Below the pieces are notes generated by a model, which saw nothing but the letters and a program-made list of their open reading frames with translations, searched no databases and had not been told where the DNA came from. Positions 42,229 to 50,354 of a stretch of DNA of 64,000 nucleotides are shown here, in pieces. The position numbers and the translations under genes were made by a program. Position 1 is the stretch's first letter, and each line of letters begins with the position of its first letter. The DNA is from Micavibrio sp. UBA7657 (GTDB lineage: Bacteria > Pseudomonadota > Alphaproteobacteria > Micavibrionales > Micavibrionaceae), in NCBI GenBank assembly GCA_002483465.1, contig DLHX01000008.1:178531-242530 (forward strand), in the 5' to 3' direction.

Positions 42229-43167
42229 CTAAAATCTAACGAGCAGCGCGCCCCAGGTCAGGCCGCCGCCCATCCCTTCCAGCAGCACCAGATCGCCGGA
42301 CTTGATTCGACCGGCTTCCATCGCTTCGTGTAACGCCAACGGAATAGATGCCGCCGACGTATTGCCATGACGCTCCACTGTCGTCACCACCTTGTCCATC
42401 GACAGGTTCAGCTTCTTGGCCGTCGCCTCGATAATGCGGATATTGGCCTGGTGCGGCACCAGCAGGCTTATATCTTCCGATTTAAGGTTATTTTTTTCCA
42501 GCACCTCTTCAACCACATCGGCCATAAACTGGACGGCGTTCTTGAACACCTCGCGCCCTTCCATGACGATCAACGGGTCGGCATAAAGCAAATCCTGGAA
42601 CCGCCCGTCGGCATAAAGATGGGTCGAGATCACCCCGCGCCCGTCGTTTTTCGTATTCGCTTCCAAAATCGCCGCGCCCGCGCCGTCCGCGAACAGCACA
42701 CAGGTCGTCCTGTCCTTCCAGTCGACGATGGACGACATTTTCTCCGCGCCGATGACTAAAACCCGTTTCGAAACGCCGGTCTGGATAAAACTGTTGGCGA
42801 TGCCGAGTGCATAAACGAAACCCGTACACACAGCCTGCACATCGAACGCCGGCCCCGGCGGAATACCGAGCGCCTGCTGCACATTCACGGCAACAGCAGG
42901 AAATTTCTTATCCGGCGTCGTCGTCGCGACAATCACGGTATCAATATCCTTGCCCTCAAGCTTGGCATTCGCCAGCGCCTGCTTCCCGGCTTCGATCGCC
43001 ATCGTCCCGGTTGTCTCATGCGCTTCAGCCAGCCGCCGCTCGCGGATACCCGTGCGCTTGACGATCCACTCGTCAGATGTATCGACCAGTTTTTCAAGAT
43101 CGGCATTTGTGACGATTTTTTTGGGAAGATAACCGCCCGTAGCGCGGATGATCGCAGTGATACCCAT
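42229..43167 (-). CDS. fabH: Beta-ketoacyl-ACP synthase III
   Basis: FabH starts fatty-acid synthesis by condensing acetyl-CoA with malonyl-ACP. The 312-residue protein has nucleophile Cys114 in QAVCTGFVYA, His in VPHQANIRI and Asn in RHGNTSAASIP, so the Cys-His-Asn triad is complete. It starts immediately after the plsX stop with no gap, the standard plsX-fabH arrangement linking phospholipid and fatty-acid synthesis. Confidence 0.97.
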   Translation of the reverse strand: MGITAIIRATGGYLPKKIVTNADLEKLVDTSDEWIVKRTGIRERRLAEAHETTGTMAIEAGKQALANAKLEGKDIDTVIVATTTPDKKFPAVAVNVQQALGIPPGPAFDVQAVCTGFVYALGIANSFIQTGVSKRVLVIGAEKMSSIVDWKDRTTCVLFADGAGAAILEANTKNDGRGVISTHLYADGRFQDLLYADPLIVMEGREVFKNAVQFMADVVEEVLEKNNLKSEDISLLVPHQANIRIIEATAKKLNLSMDKVVTTVERHGNTSAASIPLALHEAMEAGRIKSGDLVLLEGMGGGLTWGALLVRF

Positions 43168-44247
43168 TTAACCCTCGTATGTCCCTTGCGAGAGGAATGA
43201 ATCCTGGCTCATCAGGCGATTGATTTCATCGGCCACTTTCTTGACGTAGCCCTGCCGCGCGAGTTGCGTCGCCAGCCGCACCGCGCTGGAAAACCCGAGC
43301 GCATCCGTACCACCATGGCTTTTGACACACACACCGTTCAGTCCGACGAATACGCCGCCGTTATAAAGACGCGGATCGACCTTGTGCTTGAAACGCTTCA
43401 TCGCGAAAAACGCGAGCGCCCCGCCGAGAATAGCCAGCGGATCGGAACTGATCGCCTCTTTAAAATAATGCCCCGTCATGCGCCCGACGCCCTCACCGGT
43501 TTTCAGCGCAATGTTTCCGGCATAACCGTCGCACACAACGACATCCACCGTGCCCTTCGTAATATCGTCGCCCTCGACAAATCCTTTGTATTGTCCGGGG
43601 AAATCAACTTTCGACAGGATGTTATGCGCCGCGCGAACGTGATCCGGCCCCTTCATCTCTTCAGAACCGACATTCAGCAAACCGACCGTCGGAACCTGAA
43701 TTCCTTTGTGCGCCCGCGCGAACACCGCGCCGAGAACAGCAAACTGCGTCAGCGTCTCGGCATCGACCAACACATTCGCACCGAGATCCAGCATCACCGT
43801 GCTGCCATGCATCGATGGAAAAACACTCGCCAGCGCCGGGCGGTGAATTCCCGGCAGCATACGTAGAACAACTTTCGCCATCGCCATCAGCGCGCCCGTA
43901 TTACCAGCCGACACCGCCGCATGTGCATGCCCTTCCGCCACGGCCTCAATCGCCATGCGCATGCTCGTGCCCTTGCTCGCACGCAGCGCCGCCGACGGCT
44001 TTTCATTATTACGCACCATCCTGTCGGTGTGCACAACGCGGCAGACATCTTTCAAATTGGAATATTTATTCAGGTAAGGATAAATACGGCTCTCATCGCC
44101 GATCAGGATGAAACGGATATCCTTGTTCTCTTCGTGAATGATATTGAGACCCGGAATGACAATCTCGGGTCCGAAATCGCCGCCCATGGCATCCACGGCA
44201 ATAGTGATCGCGTGCAGCGCGGTGACAGTTTGTGTGAAATCAGACAA
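43168..44247 (-). CDS. plsX: Phosphate acyltransferase PlsX
   Basis: PlsX converts acyl-ACP to acyl-phosphate, the acyl donor for PlsY in phospholipid synthesis. The 359-residue protein has the N-terminal IAVDAMGGDFGPE, SAGNTGALMA and VCDGYAGNIALKTGEG signatures. The apparent start is TTG at 44247 with GAGGG just upstream; no closer ATG precedes the conserved AVDAMGGD. It stands between rpmF and fabH. Confidence 0.96.
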   Translation of the reverse strand: MSDFTQTVTALHAITIAVDAMGGDFGPEIVIPGLNIIHEENKDIRFILIGDESRIYPYLNKYSNLKDVCRVVHTDRMVRNNEKPSAALRASKGTSMRMAIEAVAEGHAHAAVSAGNTGALMAMAKVVLRMLPGIHRPALASVFPSMHGSTVMLDLGANVLVDAETLTQFAVLGAVFARAHKGIQVPTVGLLNVGSEEMKGPDHVRAAHNILSKVDFPGQYKGFVEGDDITKGTVDVVVCDGYAGNIALKTGEGVGRMTGHYFKEAISSDPLAILGGALAFFAMKRFKHKVDPRLYNGGVFVGLNGVCVKSHGGTDALGFSSAVRLATQLARQGYVKKVADEINRLMSQDSFLSQGTYEG

Positions 44248-44331
44248 GGGGTGAACCCTCTCCCGGTTCGGACGTAGGACTGCGGATTATACCACGGACC
44301 CGAAAGGATTCCAGAGCCCAGGGGCGAATGA

Positions 44332-44511
44332 TTAGTCGCGGGCCGCGAGAACCTGTTTGCCTTTGTACATACCTGTTTTCAGGTCGACATGATGGCGGCG
44401 CACGGGTTCGCCTGTGTTTGAATCTTCAACCCAGTTGGTGGCCGTCAGGCCGTCATGGGAGCGGCGCATATTGCGGCGGGATTTCGATGTTTTTCGCTTT
44501 GGAACAGCCAT
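44332..44511 (-). CDS. rpmF: 50S ribosomal protein L32
   Basis: The 59-residue frame translates as a textbook L32: MAVPKRKTSKSRRNMRRSHD at the start, ATNWVEDSNTGEPVRRHHVD in the middle, and GMYKGKQVLAARD at the end. It lacks the zinc cysteines found in some L32 proteins. It lies between yceD and plsX, the usual place. Confidence 0.97.
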   Translation of the reverse strand: MAVPKRKTSKSRRNMRRSHDGLTATNWVEDSNTGEPVRRHHVDLKTGMYKGKQVLAARD

Positions 44512-44597
44512 TGTTTTAATCCTTCTAAATCAGGGGCTTTTATTAACGAAAACGGCTCGTGGATGCAAGTAAAAACCTGCAAACCCGGTCAAAAGGC

Positions 44598-45191
44598 TTA
44601 TAAATCGCCCTTTTTCCAGTCTTTTAAGGCTGCGAAGGGGTTTTCGTAGGGCTCACCTGCTTGCGTCTTTATAGCCCCCTCACCGCCATATTCCTCACCC
44701 TCCAGCCGGGGATAAGGGTCAACAGCCAGCGACAGATACTGCGCCACCAGCTCACCCACATCGATCTTGCCATCAATCACAGGCTCGGGGTCTTCGCTTT
44801 CATCCAGAAACGGCATGTCAGCCTGCCCGTCGCGCGTCAGGCGCTCCTGTTTCGCCTTGGCGAACGAGACCGCCTGCTCCGGGTCGGCATACCAGGCTTC
44901 GAAACTATCGATGATCTCGCTTTTTATGGCCTTGCCGCTGACGACCGAATTCTGTGTCACCGCCGCGCGTATCTGACCTGAAATAAAAATTATGTTGCTG
45001 CCGGAATCGCGGCTCATCACCAGGTCTGATTCCAGGCTGCGTAAATCGCCAAGCCCCATCCGCTTCGCAAGACGCTTGCGCTCGTCGGGATTCGGCGAAA
45101 TCGTCAATTTCATGGGCGTGTTGCCGATCTTCTCGGCTTCTACAAAATGCGACCATTCGGGTGCGCCAATATCCTGTTTTTTACGTGTCAT
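44598..45191 (-). CDS. yceD: YceD/DUF177 family protein
   Basis: A 197-residue DUF177 protein. Members are found next to rpmF and have been linked to 23S rRNA accumulation and ribosome assembly in E. coli and plants. The acidic stretch MPFLDESEDPEPVIDGKIDV followed by GELVAQYLSLAVDPYPR is the family core, and the end carries ENPFAALKDWK. It overlaps the upstream ubiquinol-cytochrome c chaperone gene by four bases and precedes rpmF by 86 bases. Confidence 0.88.
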   Translation of the reverse strand: MTRKKQDIGAPEWSHFVEAEKIGNTPMKLTISPNPDERKRLAKRMGLGDLRSLESDLVMSRDSGSNIIFISGQIRAAVTQNSVVSGKAIKSEIIDSFEAWYADPEQAVSFAKAKQERLTRDGQADMPFLDESEDPEPVIDGKIDVGELVAQYLSLAVDPYPRLEGEEYGGEGAIKTQAGEPYENPFAALKDWKKGDL

Positions 45192-45727
45192 TTCTGCTCC
45201 TGCGGCGCGAAGGCGACCTCGCCATTCAAAACATCTGAAACCGGCTTTTGCGCCATCACTGCCATGCTTTCTCTTATATAGCGCATGATTTTCTGGATGT
45301 CAGGAACCTCGCTATCCTCGAACGTTCCATAAAGATTCCGGCGCAGGGCAATCGCGAATGCACCCTCCCCCTGCTTCAGCGCCTCGGCATAGGCATGCAT
45401 GCGCCCGTTAAAACCCTTCATCATCCGGCGCTGGTGCTTGGGCACGCCCATATCGCCGATACCCATCTCGCGCAGGGTCTGGTCCATGTCCGCGAACGTA
45501 ACATCGAACAGGGCCTGGTTGAATTCCCTGGCCTGCTCCCCCTCACCGGCCAGCCGGTTGATCACCATAAAGAGGTGAATCAATAACAGGTCGAACCGCC
45601 CGTCGAAGGAATCGGGAATGCCGTACGTTGTATAGAAAACCGGCGCGCGGATGTGCTGCAGAATCTGCGCATAAGCCCGTTTTGCCGGGTCGGCATGGGG
45701 TGTTTTTTTCTTTAGAAAAGACAGCAT
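45188..45727 (-). CDS. Ubiquinol-cytochrome c chaperone (CBP3-like)
   Basis: A 179-residue homologue of the CBP3/UQCC1 assembly factor for cytochrome bc1. The domain is visible as VFYTTYGIPDSFDGRFDLLL, FMVINRLAGEGEQAREFNQA, MDQTLREMGIGDMGVPKH and MKGFNGRMHAYAEAL. The start overlaps nothing, and its end is coupled to yceD. It is divergent from bamE across 62 bases. Function is inferred from the family. Confidence 0.9.
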   Translation of the reverse strand: MLSFLKKKTPHADPAKRAYAQILQHIRAPVFYTTYGIPDSFDGRFDLLLIHLFMVINRLAGEGEQAREFNQALFDVTFADMDQTLREMGIGDMGVPKHQRRMMKGFNGRMHAYAEALKQGEGAFAIALRRNLYGTFEDSEVPDIQKIMRYIRESMAVMAQKPVSDVLNGEVAFAPQEQK

Positions 45728-45789
45728 GTTCTCTAAGCCCCCTCGACTTGGCTCGGGATGAGATATAGATTAAAAGCCCGGATGAGTAC

Positions 45790-46269
45790 ATGAAATATAT
45801 GAAACCGAAGACTTCGAAATTCCTGCTTCTGGCCGCGGCTGCATTGCTCGCCGCCCCTGCCTGCACCCCGACGGTGGCGCAGCGCGGCAACATGCTGGAA
45901 GACCAACAGATGAAAACCATCATCCCCGGCATTCATACGCGCTCCGACGTTCTGCGCATTCTCGGCTCGCCCACGACACAGGCCCCTTTCAACGATGACG
46001 TCTGGTATTACATCGGCCAGGAAACCGAGAAAAAAGGTATTCTTGACCCTGACGTAACCAAGGAACGCGTCGTGGTCGTCGTCTTCAATCCCGACAGCAC
46101 GGTTTACTTCCTGAAAGAAATGCCCAAGGGCGCAAGCCTTGATGTCCCGATTGAGCGCAGCAAAACCCCGACGCACGGCAACGACATGACCATCATGCAG
46201 CAGATGCTCGGCAATATCGGCCGCTTCAACACGCAATCCAACGGTTCGGCAACCAGGCCCGGCCGTTAA
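45790..46269 (+). CDS. bamE: Outer membrane assembly lipoprotein BamE (SmpA/OmlA)
   Basis: BamE is the small lipoprotein of the BAM complex that folds beta-barrels into the outer membrane. The signal peptide ends in lipobox AAPAC (Cys27). The fold's signature residues are GIHTRSDVLRILGSPT and DDVWYYIGQETEKKG, and the strand VVVVVFNPDSTVYFLKE follows. The 40-residue tail past the domain is longer than in E. coli. A strong terminator follows. Confidence 0.93.
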   Translation: MKYMKPKTSKFLLLAAAALLAAPACTPTVAQRGNMLEDQQMKTIIPGIHTRSDVLRILGSPTTQAPFNDDVWYYIGQETEKKGILDPDVTKERVVVVVFNPDSTVYFLKEMPKGASLDVPIERSKTPTHGNDMTIMQQMLGNIGRFNTQSNGSATRPGR

Positions 46270-46291
46270 TCCCGCGTTTAATTCCCGCAAT

Positions 46292-46319
46292 AAAAAACCC
46301 CGCCGAAGCGGGGTTTTTT
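46292..46319. terminator. Bidirectional terminator between bamE and hppA
   Basis: The same sequence as at 36836-36863: AACCCCGC-CGAA-GCGGGGTT with an A run before and a T run after. It serves convergent bamE (plus) and hppA (minus). Confidence 0.9.
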
Positions 46320-46334
46320 GTGTCTTGATTTCGC

Positions 46335-48491
46335 TCAGTGCGCGATAGGTGCGACGCCGAAATATTTCGCGACAATCGCCACCAGCAGGATCGCAACAAT
46401 GTTCGCGATCTTGATCAGCGGGTTAACCGCCGGGCCTGCCGTGTCCTTGTAAGGGTCGCCGACCGTGTCGCCCGTAACAGCGGCCTTGTGTGCTTCAGAG
46501 CCCTTGCCGCCGTGATGGCCTTCCTCGATCAGTTTTTTCGCGTTGTCCCATGCGCCGCCGCCCGATGTCATCGAGATGGCAACGAACAGACCCGTCACAA
46601 TCGTACCGACCAGCATCGCGCCCAGAGCCTGGAACGCATCGCCCATATCGCCGCTGAGTTTGTAGACAATAATGAACAGCACGATAGGCGCAGCCACGGG
46701 CAGCAACGACGGCGCGATCATTTCCTTGATCGCGGCCTTCGTCAGCAGGTCGACAGCGCGGCCGTATTCCGGCTTCGCTGTGCCTTCCATGATGCCCTTG
46801 ATCTCGCGGAACTGCCTGCGCACTTCCACCACGACGGAACCCGCCGCGCGGCCAACAGCCGTCATCGACATCGCGCCGAACAGGTAAGGCAGCAAACCGC
46901 CGATGAACAGTCCGATAATCACGAACGGCTCCTGCAGCGAATATTGCAGATCGGCATATTGCGGCAGGTAGTGCTTGATCTCTTCGGTATAACCCGCAAA
47001 GAGAACCAGCGCCGCCAGGCCGGCAGAACCAATCGCATAACCTTTGGTTACCGCTTTCGTCGTGTTACCGACAGCGTCCAGCGCATCGGTTGTCACGCGG
47101 ATTTCATCCGGCAGACCTGCCATTTCGGCAATGCCGCCTGCGTTGTCCGTAACCGGGCCGTAAGCATCAAGCGCTACGACCATACCGGCCAGGGACAACA
47201 TCGCCGTCGCCGCCATTGCGATGCCATAAAGGCCAGCCAGCGTGAAGGCGATGTAGATACCGGCGCAGATAACGATCACCGGCAGAGCCGTCGATTCCAG
47301 AGAAATCGCCAGACCCTGAATGACATTCGTGCCGTGGCCCGTTTCCGAAGCCTTGGCAATCACTTTCACAGGACGGAATTTCGTCGACGTATAGTACTCG
47401 GTAATCCAGATCAACAGACCCGTCACACCAAGGCCGGTCAGCACGCAAAGGTACAGATCCTTCAGCGTAATGACGGTTTCATTCAGCGTCGTAATTTCCG
47501 CCGGCAGCGCAAGTTTCGTGCCGCCGAAATAAACGAATACGGCAGAAAGAAGTGCGCTGACGATGAAGCCCTTATAAAGAGCCCACATAATGTTTTTGCT
47601 GGCGCCGAGACGAACAAAGTATGTCCCGATAACCGACGCAACGATCGATACAGCGCCCACCAGCAGCGGGAGCAGCATCATCGTTTCAACATTCTCAGGT
47701 CCGAACGTGCTGAATGCGATCAACATCGTCGCAACGACAGTCACCGCATAGGTTTCGAACAGGTCTGCGGCCATACCGGCGCAGTCGCCTACGTTGTCGC
47801 CTACGTTGTCGGCAATAACCGCTGCGTTTCTTGGGTCATCTTCCGGGATGTTCGCTTCAACTTTACCGACGAGGTCGGCGCCAACGTCAGCACCTTTGGT
47901 AAAGATACCGCCGCCGAGACGCGCAAAGATCGAAATCAGGGACGCGCCGAAGCCAAGACCGATGAGACCTTCGAGAATGACGCGCAATGTTGCCGCGCGC
48001 TCATCACCTTCGAGGGCAACGAGACCGTAATGCTGCTGCAGGCCGTAATAGTAACCCGCAACGCCGAGAAGACCGAGACCGACAACCAGCATGCCCGTGA
48101 TCGCGCCCGCTTTGAACGCAACGTTCAATGCCTGCTTGAGACCTTCCGTCGCCGCTTGCGTGGTACGAACGTTCGAGCGCACCGAAACCAGCATGCCTGC
48201 ATAACCGGCGATCCCTGAAAGAACCGCGCCGACGATGAAGCCGCCGGCAACGTGCCAACCGAGCGTGAAATAAAGGACAAGAACGACAGCGCCGCCCACC
48301 AAACCGATGGTGCTGTACTGGCGGTTCAGGTAAGCACTCGCGCCTTCCTGAATGGCAGCTGCGATTTCCTGCATGCGCGCGTTACCGGCGCTTTTGCTCA
48401 TGATCTGCTTCGCAGACACGATGGCATAAAGAAGAGCCAGGATGCCGCACAGGGCGATAATTACATAGGGGTCACTGAAAGAAAAAGTCAT
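46335..48491 (-). CDS. hppA: Membrane-bound proton-translocating pyrophosphatase, K+-independent type
   Basis: This membrane enzyme pumps protons while hydrolysing pyrophosphate. The 718-residue protein has about 16 hydrophobic helices and the substrate-site motifs DVGADLVGKVEANIPEDDPR and DNVGDNVGDCAGMAADLFE. The Lys in GNTTKAVTKGYAIGSAG is the residue that marks the K+-independent, H+-pumping subfamily; K+-dependent enzymes have Ala there. That assignment follows published family rules, not a test. It lies between two terminators. Confidence 0.96.
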   Translation of the reverse strand: MTFSFSDPYVIIALCGILALLYAIVSAKQIMSKSAGNARMQEIAAAIQEGASAYLNRQYSTIGLVGGAVVLVLYFTLGWHVAGGFIVGAVLSGIAGYAGMLVSVRSNVRTTQAATEGLKQALNVAFKAGAITGMLVVGLGLLGVAGYYYGLQQHYGLVALEGDERAATLRVILEGLIGLGFGASLISIFARLGGGIFTKGADVGADLVGKVEANIPEDDPRNAAVIADNVGDNVGDCAGMAADLFETYAVTVVATMLIAFSTFGPENVETMMLLPLLVGAVSIVASVIGTYFVRLGASKNIMWALYKGFIVSALLSAVFVYFGGTKLALPAEITTLNETVITLKDLYLCVLTGLGVTGLLIWITEYYTSTKFRPVKVIAKASETGHGTNVIQGLAISLESTALPVIVICAGIYIAFTLAGLYGIAMAATAMLSLAGMVVALDAYGPVTDNAGGIAEMAGLPDEIRVTTDALDAVGNTTKAVTKGYAIGSAGLAALVLFAGYTEEIKHYLPQYADLQYSLQEPFVIIGLFIGGLLPYLFGAMSMTAVGRAAGSVVVEVRRQFREIKGIMEGTAKPEYGRAVDLLTKAAIKEMIAPSLLPVAAPIVLFIIVYKLSGDMGDAFQALGAMLVGTIVTGLFVAISMTSGGGAWDNAKKLIEEGHHGGKGSEAHKAAVTGDTVGDPYKDTAGPAVNPLIKIANIVAILLVAIVAKYFGVAPIAH

Positions 48492-48598
48492 ATACGTCCT
48501 CGTTTTTATTTTTCAAAATCCGGGGAGAGACTAACGACTATTTGGAGCCAGATAAAGCCCCTTTTTGACGCAGCTACCAATTAAATCGTTAATAAAAT

Positions 48599-48724
48599 CG
48601 TCATCCTGAGCGGAGCGCCAAGCTTTTTATAGATTGGCGCGGAGCCGAAGGATCTTGGATCTATCCAACCATCTAAGATCCTTCGACTGCGTCCCGCTTC
48701 GCAGGACTTTGCTCAGGATGACAA
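48599..48724. repeat. Long compound inverted repeat downstream of hppA start and fliL
   Basis: The outer arms TCGTCATCCTGAGC (48599-48612) and GCTCAGGATGACA (48711-48723) pair. Inside, CGAAGGATCTTGG and CTAAGATCCTTCG form a second long stem. GTCATCCTGAGC ends are a common intergenic repeat in bacterial genomes and differ from the CCCGGCGAAAGCCGG family. The whole 299-base gap (48492-48790) holds no gene. Confidence 0.75.
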
Positions 48725-48730
48725 AAATGA

Positions 48731-48763
48731 AAAAAAGGGCCCGGATTTTATCCCGGACCCTTT
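48731..48763 (-). terminator. Terminator downstream of fliL
   Basis: On the minus strand AAAGGGTCCGGGA and TCCGGGCCCTTT pair across a short AT-rich loop and are followed by a run of T. It begins about 28 bases after the fliL stop. Confidence 0.7.
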
Positions 48764-48790
48764 AATAAATAGAGGGTTCACATATAAAAC

Positions 48791-49285
48791 TTAAATGGGG
48801 CGCTGTTGCACCACCTGCAGCAGCACTTCCGACACCATGTCCTCGCCGAGAACATCCGTCGTGATTTTCGTCAGGCGGCTTTTAACCGCCGCTACCTGCA
48901 CCACGCCACCCTTCAGGGCCGCGTGCTTGTTAAGAACTCCATACATATCCTGGATATAGGCGTCTTTAAGACGTGGGGTCAGTTTCTTGACCTCTTCGGC
49001 CTTGTCCTTGTCTGCGACTTCCAGTGCAATCACCAGGCTCACCGTCTGGGTCACGCCTGAACTGTCGATGATCGGCAGGATCAAAGGGTCAAGCTCGACG
49101 AACTCAGTACCGCCGCCGCCATGACCGCCGCCTTTTTTCTTCTCTTCTTTTTTATGAGTTGCGGCGACTTCCTTGGCCGCTTCACCGGCCGACGCTTCCG
49201 CCGGTTTCGAGAAATAGAAATATGCGCCGGCACCACCTCCGCCGAGCACAAGTAACGCGACAACCGCGATTAAAATCATGCGCAT
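48791..49285 (-). CDS. fliL: Flagellar basal-body protein FliL
   Basis: FliL surrounds the stator units of the flagellar motor. The 164-residue protein has one N-terminal helix (MILIAVVALLVLGGGGAGAY), a Lys/Gly/His-rich linker, and the periplasmic domain from FVELDPLILPI to LLQVVQQRPI. The domain includes LTPRLKDAYIQDMYG and SRLTKITTDVLG. No fliM or fliN is adjacent, so it is an orphan here; motA and motB lie about 12 kb away. Confidence 0.9.
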   Translation of the reverse strand: MRMILIAVVALLVLGGGGAGAYFYFSKPAEASAGEAAKEVAATHKKEEKKKGGGHGGGGTEFVELDPLILPIIDSSGVTQTVSLVIALEVADKDKAEEVKKLTPRLKDAYIQDMYGVLNKHAALKGGVVQVAAVKSRLTKITTDVLGEDMVSEVLLQVVQQRPI

Positions 49286-49431
49286 TAGGAAAACCCCTTA
49301 TTATTATTCTTCTTTTATGAACCCTAATATTAATCATAACCCTTAAATGATTAACGGCTTGTTACAGTCAGCAAGAAATAAGCGATTTTAAAGGGGAGAA
49401 GATTTATAAGATATTGATTTAATTGATATTT

Positions 49432-49890
49432 TTATGAACGAATTGTCTTCGCAACTGCGTCAAGAATGCCGTTTATGAAGCCCGTTTCGCCCGAATCGAA
49501 AAACCCGTGCGCGACATTGATATAGTCGTTGATAATGATGCCCTGATCCGTTTCCTGGTTCACCAGCAGTTCAGCCGCGGCGCACATAAGTATCGCTTTA
49601 AGCAGCATCCCGACATCTTTGTTCTCATTGGTGATATTGGCGTTGATGATATCGTTTAAATCATCGCCGCGATCCTCGATTGCACCCAAAATCTTTTCAA
49701 ACAGCGCACCGTCCGGGGCCACCATCGTCTCGCCTTCAACTTCCATTCCGACGCGCGTCGACAGGAATTCCTGGCTGACTTTCGAGATACTCTGCTTGTT
49801 CTGAATCGACTGATACAGCGCCTGCACCGCGAGCAAACGTGCCGCGAGACTCTTGGCCTTGGCCGATGGCTTTCTACTCTCCGCGCTCAT
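49432..49890 (-). CDS. nusB: Transcription antitermination protein NusB
   Basis: NusB binds boxA RNA with NusE during rRNA antitermination. The 152-residue protein is all-helical, with the family opening RLLAVQALYQS and the conserved closing INDYINVAHGFFDSGETGFI followed by NGILDAVAKTIR. It is the last gene of the rib operon, with its start overlapping the ribH stop by one base, as in many proteobacteria. Confidence 0.95.
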   Translation of the reverse strand: MSAESRKPSAKAKSLAARLLAVQALYQSIQNKQSISKVSQEFLSTRVGMEVEGETMVAPDGALFEKILGAIEDRGDDLNDIINANITNENKDVGMLLKAILMCAAAELLVNQETDQGIIINDYINVAHGFFDSGETGFINGILDAVAKTIRS

Positions 49891-50342
49891 TACGATACCT
49901 TTTTGACTTTGGAGTTTTCGCGCTTGAGTTCAAGAACACGCAGCGCCGCGCGAACGGCCCCCGCGCCGACATTCTTCTCATCCGGGTTGGCACGCACAAG
50001 CGCCTGCTCCATATTTTCGGCCGTAATGATCCCGTTCCCGACCGGAAGGCTGTAATGAACACCGAGCTCGCCGATCCCCCGCGCGCTCTCGTCACTGACA
50101 ATTTCAAAATGATAGGTCTCCCCGCGAATGACGCATCCCAGCGCCACATACGCGTCAAAACGGCTCAACGTTCTTTCCGACGCAATCTTGATAACAGCTG
50201 GAATTTCCAGCGCCCCCGGCACGGTGACATGTTCATAAGTCGCGCCCGCCGCCTCAAGCGCTTCTCTCGCGCCGCGCACCAGCATATCGCCGATATTTTC
50301 GTGGAAGCGCGCCTCGACAATCAGGACATGGGCAATGGGCAT
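49890..50342 (-). CDS. ribH: 6,7-dimethyl-8-ribityllumazine synthase
   Basis: RibH condenses the ribityl pyrimidine with dihydroxybutanone phosphate to lumazine. The 150-residue subunit forms large oligomers in related species. The active-site segments are VPGALEIPAVIK, ALGCVIRGETYHFEIVSDE and LPVGNGIITAENMEQALVRA. It lies between ribBX and nusB. Confidence 0.96.
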   Translation of the reverse strand: MPIAHVLIVEARFHENIGDMLVRGAREALEAAGATYEHVTVPGALEIPAVIKIASERTLSRFDAYVALGCVIRGETYHFEIVSDESARGIGELGVHYSLPVGNGIITAENMEQALVRANPDEKNVGAGAVRAALRVLELKRENSKVKKVS

Positions 50343-50354
50343 GAATGAATTTCC

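Noticed and set aside
46338..48218. A 626-residue open frame on the plus strand opposite hppA
   Set aside because: It is a low-complexity antisense shadow of a membrane protein gene, rich in Arg, Asp and Asn, without a ribosome-binding site or known motif; hppA is clearly real.
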